From assembly GCA_021731425.1 (NCBI GenBank), contig JAKFXJ010000222.1, positions 1 to 16,083 of the forward strand: 16,083 nt of DNA, in the 5' to 3' direction. The translations under genes were made by a program, and so were the position numbers. Below are positions 7,195 through 15,800 of the stretch, in pieces; position 1 is the first letter of the stretch; the number at the start of each line of letters is the position of its first letter. The notes under the pieces were generated by a model. It saw only the letters and a program-made list of their open reading frames with translations. It searched no databases and was not told where the DNA came from. This DNA is from Limnohabitans sp. Its GTDB lineage: Bacteria; Pseudomonadota; Gammaproteobacteria; Burkholderiales; Burkholderiaceae_C.

Positions 7195-7414
7195 CATCTA
7201 TGGATTTCCACGTCGCTTCTGTCATTGCGAGGTACGAAGCAATCCATGGATTGCCGTGTCGCTTCTGTCATCGCGAGGTACGAAGCGATCCATGGATTGC
7301 CGCGCTGCGCTCGCAATGACGGGGTGGATTGCCACGTCGCGTGCATGGATTGCCGCGTCGCTTCGCTCCTCGCAATGACAATGAATCTGTCATTGCGAGG
7401 TACGAAGCAATCCG
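7195..7414. repeat. Palindromic repeat cluster C (REP/MITE-like)
   Basis: At least four units between hicA and the orphan adhesin tail: a right-half fragment (7195-7220), a unit at 7221-7266 with truncated right arm, a full unit 7267-7320, a right-half doubled unit 7321-7379, and a left half 7389-7413 that ends just before the stop of the orphan tail. All three left arms here read GAGGTACGAAG, whereas clusters A and B read GAGGAACGAAG, pointing to copying within each cluster. The DNA from 7104 to 7418 holds only this cluster and the hicAB promoter. Confidence 0.88.
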
Positions 7415-7418
7415 GACT

Positions 7419-7790
7419 TCAGGTGGTGGGCACCATGTGCTGGTCAATGAGCAGCTGCGCATTGCCGTTGTTGTAGACGTTGTAGGTCTCGCCTGCATAA
7501 CTAAAAGTGCCTGACTGAGACCAGCTGCCCAGATCCGTCAGTTGCACCGCATCGCCGTTGTCGCCAGTGATCATCAGCTGCACCCGGGTGTCGGTGGCCG
7601 AAGCGTCCACATTGAAGACATTGCTGCTGCCCAGTTCCAGCACGTCGCGCATGGACAGGCGCAGCGTGTTGTTGCCCGAGCCGGTGATGTCGATGATATC
7701 GGTGCTGGCCAGATCGGCCTGAGTGATCGCCGTCAGGTCCAGCGTGATGCCGGTGCCGTCCAGGCGCAAAGTGTCCAGGCCCGTACCGCG
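7419..7790 (-). pseudogene. Orphan C-terminal tail module of the giant adhesin, cut off from the main frame
   Basis: The frame is open from a TAA at 7793 down to TGA 7421-7419, about 123 residues: RGTGLDTLRLDGTGITLDLT, then DIIDITGSGNNTLRLSMRDVL, VQLMITGDNGDAVQLTDLGSW and YAGETYNVYNNGNAQLLIDQ. It matches the end of the giant protein (FDISGSGANILTLNVSDVL, VVRIDGDSDDTVNL, GVTYKAYNYSGDATLQVLID) and a second internal copy near 10262-10575. No ATG lies at its start; TTG 7769 is the only possible early start, and there is no visible ribosome-binding site or signal. It is in a different frame from the giant gene. I read it as the stranded 3' end of a once longer or triplicated adhesin gene. Confidence 0.75.
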
Positions 7791-7810
7791 TTACGCAAGC
7801 AATGACCTTG

Positions 7811-7845
7811 CATTGCAACCGCCACGCCGACTTGCGGCCGCAATG
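7811..7845. repeat. Diverged palindrome at the junction between the giant gene and its orphan tail
   Basis: CATTGCAACC (7811-7820) and GGCCGCAATG (7836-7845) form an imperfect inverted repeat; in a minus-strand transcript it is a 10-bp stem with two G-U pairs. The outer CATTGC/GCAATG ends, followed by AC, match the tips of repeat clusters A-C, and a further GCAATGAC lies at 7799-7806. It looks like a decayed relative of those repeats. Confidence 0.45.
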
Positions 7846-7863
7846 ACACGGGTGTGGTCATGA

Positions 7864-9865
7864 TCAGGGGCCAACCGCGATGGTGCCTATTGCCGCGTCA
7901 ATGAGCACCTGCAGCGTCGCATCACCGCTGTAGTTGTAGGCCTTGTAAGTCACACCATCGATGACGGTGTTGCTGCTGGTGCTCCAGGTGCCGCTGGCCG
8001 TGCTTGAGCCGTCCAGAAGATTGCGCAGGTTGACCGTATCGTCGCTATCACCGTCGATCCGGACCACGTGTGCCTTGGTGCCCAGGGTCGTGTTGGACGC
8101 CAGCACATCGCTCACATTGAGCGTGAGGATGTTGGCCCCGGAGCCGCTGATGTCAAAGTTGCTGAAGTTGGTCACCCGTGGACCCAGGGTTGCCTGGGTC
8201 AGGTCCAGTGTCAAGCTGGTGCCATCGAGCCTGAAGGTGTTGGATCCAGCACCCCCATCGATCCAGGTGTCTGGTGTAGAGGTGAGCAACTGGGTGAGGT
8301 TGGAACTGTTGACAATGACGGTGTCGTTGCCATTGCCTGCATAGACATTGTCAGCGCCGCCACCGGCCTTGATCACATCCGCGCCTTCCCCGCCGACCAG
8401 GATTTCGTCACTGGTGTTGCCGTTGATCGTTCTGGATCCGAGCTGCGAATCGTAAACGTAATACAGCGTTTTGGTCGAGTCAGAAGGGCTGTTTAAGAAA
8501 ACGACCTTGCTGCCGTTGTCCAGGGCCGCGACGGCTGATGTATTGGACGACAGTGCACCGTTGACATAACCGAGTGTTTCTCTGCCCGAGAAATCGGGGT
8601 TGAAGGTCCGAACGATGGTGCTGCCTGTACCGATTGAATCATAGGTACTGGCCACCGCGATGGTGCCGTCGTTGTACACCGCCAGGCCCACCTCGCCGGA
8701 GAGCGTCGGGGCTGAAGGGCCATTGGCTTGATAGGCCTCGACGATTTTGGGGTTGCTGCGCGTCATGTCAGCATCGACCTTGTACATCTTGGTGATGTTG
8801 ACGTAGTAGCTGGTGGGCGAGCCGGAAAGAAAACCGTACGTCAGCTTCTTCTCGGTAGAGGCCACCAGGAACCCACCGTCCTGTGTGGCCACGGCCTGCA
8901 TGTCGCGGGTATTGCCTTCGACCATGTAGGTTTGCTCTTCGCCAATTGGGGTGCCCGTAGCGCTGAAGAACTGGTAACCCCCCAGCGCCTTGCCGGCGAA
9001 GGCGACCGCCACACGACCATCGGACAAGACGACCGCATCCATCACCCCCTGGATCGTTTCCGAGCTGTCGGCCATGCCGGTGGGTCCCATTTGCGTTTCG
9101 CCCACTGCATCGCTGCCGTCGGCATTGATCACCTTGTAGCAAAAGCTGTTGGAGGTGTTGTAGTAGAAGAGCATGAATTTGCCATCCGACAACTGCACGG
9201 CATCGATGCCCGAGTTGGCCGCAGCGCCGGTGGTGTAGCTGACCGCTGTTGTCTTGGTGGTGCCATCGGCATTGAACGTCTGCAACTGGCCGCCTGAGAG
9301 CACCGCAAACCCGCCGTCGCGCAGCGCCGTCACGTCAGCCTTGTGGATCGTGCCATTGAGAGTGGGGGTGCTCAGCCCACCCGTGCCTTTGAGTGCCCCG
9401 GTGCTGTCCAGAACCAGGAAGGAATTCTGGTTGGTGTTACCCGACAGGTAGACGATGCTGCCATCCAGGAGTTCGATCGCACGGCCGGTGATGCCCGCAG
9501 TCACCCCTGTCCCTCCGGTTGACTCAACCGGCCCGCCGCTGGAAGTGATGTGCTGCACATTGGCAGCACCGACACCCCCGACGTTGCTGGCATCGGTATA
9601 AGCACCGGAGCGCACTGCCACCACCAGAGAACCCGTGCTGTCGGCCGCCACAGCAACGTCGGCAAAGTACTGGGTGTCACTGACCTTGGTGAAATTGCTC
9701 ACCGTGGCTGACGAGTAGCCGACCTTGGCGACAATGTCGGCGGCTTCAAAGCCGGTCACGGCCTCATCGAAGGTGAAGTAATGCCGGACAGTCGTGGCCC
9801 GACCGGTCACGGCCTTGGCGATGCCTGCCTCGCTGTCGGTGATGACCAGCGTGGGCGGGTTGTTG
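7864..9865 (-). repeat. Second copy of the Ig-propeller-RTX-tail unit (C-terminal)
   Basis: Sub-parts, approximate: an Ig-like domain 9540-9865 (ITDSEAGIAKAV...FTFDEAVTGFEAADI); seven propeller-like blades 8430-9510 with turns such as LLDGSIVYLSG, LRDGGFAVLSG, LSDGKFMLFYY, LSDGRVAVAFA, TQDGGFLVAST, YNDGTIAVAST and LDNGSKVVFLN; RTX-like repeats 8310-8425; and the tail module 7864-8270. The layout matches the unit at 10262-12345 part by part, though the sequences have diverged. Confidence 0.7.
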
Positions 9866-12800
9866 GTCAGAGCGCTGGGCGTGGGCGTGGTGGGCGTGGT
9901 GGCGCTGCTGCTGCCCGCTGCCACGATGTCGATCGAATAATCGTTGGAAGCGACGGTGCTGCCATCGGACAGGGTCAGCACCGCCACATACTTGTAGCGT
10001 TTGCCCGATGATAGCGCCGTGGTTTCCTGGTAGGACCACTGGTTGCTGCCGTTCAACGTCAGAACGCCCAGATTGACCGGTGCGCCGCCCCCCGTGACAT
10101 CGGTACGGGTCAGGGAAAGCGTAGCGCCCGCTGGCAAGGCGGGGATCGAGCCCGAAATCAGGGGGGTGGTGTCGACACTCTGGTGATTGCTGCTGGCGTT
10201 TTTCAGGTCTTCGAAGTCACCCACGGTCAGAGTGCCGGCACCCCCGCCAGCGACGATGTCGGCGCTGTTCATCACGTAATCGGTGACGATGGAAGTGATC
10301 GACGACTCCACCATCACCTTGAGGTTGGCCTCGCCGCTGTAGGTATAGACCTTGTAGCTCACGCCGTTGACCGTCTCATTGCTGGCGGCCTGGCTCCAGC
10401 TGCCGCTGACCGCACCATTGCTGTACTGCGCCGACAACTTGACGGTAGAGGTGCTGTCACCGTCAATAAACACACGGTTTTGGGCTTCCCCCGATGCCAG
10501 ACGCAGTGCTTCACTCACATGCATGACGACGGTATTGCCCGCGTTGCTGCCCAGGTCGATGACTTCGATGCCATTGATCGCGCGGGCAGTCGCGGGTTGG
10601 GTCAGATTCAGCGTGTAGCTGCTGGCATTGACCACCAGAGTGTCGGTCCCCGTGTCGCCATTGATCGACCCTCCCAGCGCCAGCGAGTCGAGCAGTCCGC
10701 TGCTGGCCAGGATGGTGTCGTTGCCGGCACCGGCCTCGACCACCTGGTAGACGCCGCTGGCGCTCAGCGTGTCACTGCTGCTGCTGCCGAACAACGGCGC
10801 AGACCCGGATGAGGAGGACTTGCTGACGCTGCCCCCTGTCAGGGCATAGGTGGTCATCAGGGTTTCCTGGCCATGACCGGGTGAGCCTCCAGCGCCGGAC
10901 CATGTCAACGTGCCGGTGGCGTCGGTCAGCTGGGCAAAAGTGCCGCCTTGCAGCGCGATCAAAACATTGGTCGTGTCCGGCCAGCTCGACTCGAGCGGCC
11001 TGGATGTTACGGACGAAACGGTTGCGCCCGATACCGCAGCGCCTGTGCTGCTGAACACCTCAACCCTGTTGAAGATAGAGGAACTAGTGGAGTTCTGTGC
11101 ATTGTTGATGACCGATACCACCAGGTTGCCGTTGTCCAGTTGCGCCAGGCTCACCTGCTCCAGGTCTGCTGCACTGTACCAACCGGCCACACCTTCGCTG
11201 GTCTTGGCGCCTGTGGCAGAAAACACGTAGATACGGGTGGCGTAAATGGAGTCCTTGAACGCGATGGCAAAGCCGCCGTTCTGGGTGGCGGTGACGGACA
11301 GCGGTCCCACGGCATTGGGGAACGTCAGCGGTGTGGCCGGATTGATGGCGCCGCCATTGGCGTCCAGAACCAGGGTGCCGCCCTGTGTGCCTGAACCGTA
11401 CACAATGGCAATCTTGCCGTCGTTGAGACGGACGATATTGGTCGAGCCACCGGCGTAGCCGCTGGTTTCTGTTTGCAGCGATGTGACACTGCCTGTCGGA
11501 CTGAAAGCGACCGGCGAGCCAACATCCTGTCCGTCCGCATCCACCAACTTGTAGAAAAACCGCTGCGTGCCGGCGGTGGTGTCGGCATAGGACACAACAA
11601 AATTTCCATCGGCAGTCCCCATGGCTTCGACCGCGCCGCCTGCCGTCGAACTGGTCGTGTAGGACACGCCGGCATCCGGGGTGGTGCGCAAGCCATCGGC
11701 ATCGAAGACCCAGAATTTGGTGTCGGAGAAGACTGCAAAACCGCCGTTGGCCATGGGCGCGACCGAGCCGTGGTACATGCTGCCGTTCATGGTGGTATCC
11801 GGAACAGACGTCTGGTTGATGACCTTGCCACTGGGGTCGAGCAACACGACGGAGTTGAGCATGCTGGTCACGGAAGAGGTGCTCTGCGTCCCCATGTAAA
11901 CGTAATTGCCGTTGTACAGCTTGTACGCCTGACCCGTGGTCCCCATGGTGGTCAGGGACGAAGATGCGGTGTAGGTGACAGCATTGGAGCCTACCGTCTG
12001 CAGGTGCGAGTCTCCGGTTGCTTGCACCGCCGTGTTGGAAGCCAGGCTCGCGGCTGCGTCCTTGACTTGCACAATCACCGCGCCACTGGAGGGCGTAGTG
12101 ACCTGCGCGGTATAACTGGCGCCCGAACCCGTGAAATTTGAACCCGTCAGCTTGGACCCCGTCGTGGCGTCGATGAATTCAATGTCGCTCAGGGTAAAGC
12201 CGGACACGGCCGCGCTGAAGTCGAAATTGAATGTCATGGCCGTGCTGGCCGTGGCATTGCCCGCGGTGCTGTCCGAGATGGTCAATGCAGGCGCACTTGC
12301 AGGCGCGCCGTCGGCTTGCACCAGGCTGATCACCGGCGCTGCTGGCAGCGTATTGAAAGCGGTGCTGATCTGGTTGTTGGACTCAACCACTTTCCCGCTG
12401 TAGGTGTCATTGGAATCATATGTGTCTGCATTGACGTTTCCGGCAGCGTCTCCGAACTGGTTGGCCAGCACACCCACGCTGGCCGTACCCGTTGTGTTGG
12501 CCGTGGGCGTAAAAGTTGCCGTGTAGGAAGTCCCCGATCCGCTGAAAGCTGTGAGCGTCCCACCGCTGAAGGTGACATCAGCGAGTGTGAAGTCGGTCGA
12601 TGCTTCGGACAGCGTGAAGGTGATGGTCTCGGCGCCCGTCATGGTGCCGCTGCCGCTGCGGCTGACAATCACCGTCGGTCGAACCGTGTCGATATTCAGC
12701 GAAAGCGTGTTGTTGGATTCGGCTCCATCCTTGTTGAGGTTGCCGGCAGCATCCGAGAATTTGTCGTCTGCGACACTGATGGTGGCCGAAGTAGCGTTCG

Positions 12801-15800
12801 CTGCAGGCATGAAAAGTGCGCTGTAGGTCTTGCCTGAACCCGTGAAATTGAACAGGGTGCCACCCGTCACGGTGATATCGCCCACATCAAAGTCGGTGGC
12901 ATTTTCATCCAGGGTGAAATTGATGGTCTCGCCATTGGGTCCGACACTGCCCGTGCCGGTCCGGGCGATGGCGATGGTCGGCGGCGTGGTGTCTGTTGCC
13001 GCAGAAATGGTGATGGTGAAGGTGCCACTGGCGGCCAGGCCACCGGCATCGGTGTCGGTGACCTTGACGCTCAAGGTGCCGGCAGGGGTGTTGGCTGGCG
13101 GGGTGCCGCTGAAGGTGCGGGTGGCTGGATCGAAGAGCAGCCAGCTGGGCAAGGGGCTGCCGTCGGCCAGGGTGGCCGTGTAGGTGGCACTGTCTGCGCT
13201 GTCTGCATCCAGGAAAGTGTTCACGCCAAACGTATAGGGCGTCATGGCCGCCCCGGCAGCCACACTCTGATTGGTCAACTGGTTGGCAACGAGCGTGGTG
13301 TAGCTGGGCGCGTCATTGGCCCCTTGCACCGTGACCGTGAGGGTGGCAGTGCTGGTGGCGCCGGCGGCATCCTGCACGGTGTAGGTGAAGGTGTCGGTGA
13401 GCGTGTTGGCGCTGGTGCGAAGCGCTTTGACGCTGGCGTTGGTGTTGTCCACCGTGTAGGTGTAGCTGCCATCGGCGTTGAGCGTGAGGCTGCCGTATTG
13501 GCCCGCCGTGGCAGCGCCCACGGTGCCGCCCGTGATGGCGCTGACGGTTTTGCTGTCGCCACTGTCCACATCGGTGTCGTTGTCAAGTACGTTGCCGGTG
13601 GGGTTGGTGCCAGCGGTGGTGTCGTTGGTGCCGCCCGCTTCAATGGCCGTGGCAGTATCGGCCACGCCTGCGGGCGCGTCGTTGGCGCCCGTGATGGTGA
13701 TGACCAGGTTGGCGCTGTCGCTTTGACCGCCGCTGGTGGCGGTGTAGGTAAAGACTTCGCTCAGGGTATTGCTGCTGGCGCGCAGGGCCTGCACGCTGCT
13801 GTGGCTCTGGTTGACGGTGTAGCTGTAGCTGCCGTCGGCATTGAGCGTCAGGCTGCCGTACTGGCCGGTCAACGCACTGCCCACCGTGCCGGTGGTGGCG
13901 CCCAGGGCCACACCGCTGACGGTGCGGCTGGCGCCGCTGCCAGTGTCGTTGGCCAGCACATTGAGGCTGCTCACACCCGATGTGGTGCTGGCCAGCGCAG
14001 TGCCTGTCGTGGCATTGGCAACGCCGCCGTCTTCGCCAACGCTGGCGCTGTCGTTGTTGGCAACGATGGCCGGGGTGGTGGGCATGGTGTTGACCGTCAG
14101 GGTCAGCTGGTTGTTGGCCTCGTAGACGTCGGTGCCGCTGGCCGGGTTGGTCCAGGTGTCGCGGTTGATGTTGCCCGCTGCGTCGCTGAACTTGCCCGCC
14201 GCGACCCGGATGACGCCATTGGTGGTGCTGTTGGTCGCAGGGGTGAAGGTGGCGGTGTAGGTGGTGCCCGAGCCCGACAGCGCGCTGAGGGTGCCGCCCG
14301 AGACCTCGATGTCGCCACTGGTGCCATCCCAGCTGAAGTCGGTGCTGGCCTCGCTGAGGGTGAAGGTGATGGTGGCCGTCTGCCCGGTCGACAGACTGGC
14401 CTGGTTGCTGGTGATGGCGATGGTCGGCGGCGTGGTGTCGGGCAAAACGGTGTTGACCGTCATGCTCACAGTGTTGGTGGTACCCGCAGCCGTGTCCGCG
14501 CCATCGACGTTAAAGTTGCCCGCCGCATCCTTGAAGGCCAAACTGGGCACCAGCACTTGGGCCGTGGTGGTGCTATTGGGCGCAGGCGTCAATGTGGCCG
14601 TATAGACCAACGGGTTGGTGCCGCTTTGCTGGAAGTTGCTGAGTGCGCCACCCGAGACGATGACATCACTGGCCACGAAGTCGCTGCTGGCCTCACTGAG
14701 AGTAAAAGTCAGGGTCGCAGTCTGACCCGCGCTCAGGCTGGTTTTATCGCTTTGCAACAGGATGGTGGGTGGCGTGGTGTCGGCGGCAACGGTGTTGAAG
14801 GGGGCCGTGATCAGGTTGTTGGCCTCGGCGCCGTCGGCGTTGAAGTTGCCTGCACTGTCGATGAAGGTGCTGCTGGCCACGCTGATGCTGGCCGTACCGC
14901 TGGCGTTGGGTGTGGGGGTGAAGGTGGCGCTGTAGAGCAGCGGGTTGGTGCTGCTTTGCTGGAAGTTGCTGAGCGTGCCGCCACTGACCTGCACGTCAGC
15001 AGCGGCAAAGTCGGCGCTGGCCTCCGACAATGTGAAGTTGATGGTCTCGGCGCCGGTGAAGTTCTGGGTGGTGTTGCCGTTGGCGCGGGTGATCGCAATG
15101 GTGGGTGGCGTGGTGTCGGTGCTGAACTGGAAGACCACCTGGTTGTTCGATTCGGTGGTGGCGCCGCTCACGCCGCTCAGATACGTGTCGAGGTTGAGGT
15201 TGGCGCCGGCGTCGCTGAACTTGCCGCTGGCCACGCCCACGCTGGCCGTGCCCACCGCGTTGGCCGTGGGGGTGAAGGTGGCGCTGAAGCTGCTGCCCGA
15301 GCCGGCAAAGTTGCTCAGCGTGCCGCCCACCACGTCAATGTCGGCCAGCGTGAAGTCGCTGCTGGCCTCAGACAGGGTGAAGGTGACAGTCACGGGGCCG
15401 GTGACGGTGCCCGAGCCCTGGCGGCCCACGATGATGGTGGGCGCGCTGCTGTCGGTGTTGTAGGCCAGCGTGAGCTGGTTGTTGGCTTCCACCACCTGGC
15501 CCGTGACCGCGCTGGGGGCGCCGCTGTAGGTGTCCAGGTTCTGGTTGCTCGCCGCGTCTTGGAACTTGCCCGCCGCGACACCGATGCTGGCGCTGCCGCT
15601 GGCGTTGGCCGTGGGCGTGAAGGTGGCGCTGTAGAGCAGCGGGTTGGTGGCGCTTTGTGCAAAGCCGCTCAAGCTGCCGCCACTCACATCGATGTCGCCA
15701 GACGTGAAGGTGGTGCTGGCCTCGGACAGCGTGAAGTAAATGACTTCTGTGCCCGTCACGGTGCCCGCACCCGCGCGGGTGATGGCGATGGTGGGCGCTG

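Noticed and set aside
5821..7414. CRISPR array
   Set aside because: Units are long nested palindromes in irregular clusters, often abutting or broken into halves, with genes between them and no uniform spacers or cas genes.
5821..7414. Insertion sequence or transposon
   Set aside because: No transposase or recombinase frame lies in the patch. The GIY-YIG and HicAB proteins are not transposases, and I see no convincing target duplication.
8728..9297. Long plus-strand frames opposite the giant adhesin (e.g. 8728-9297, 10183-10812, 11473-12141)
   Set aside because: All are shadows of one uninterrupted 2739-codon frame with clear repeat domains; their sequences have no domain of their own.
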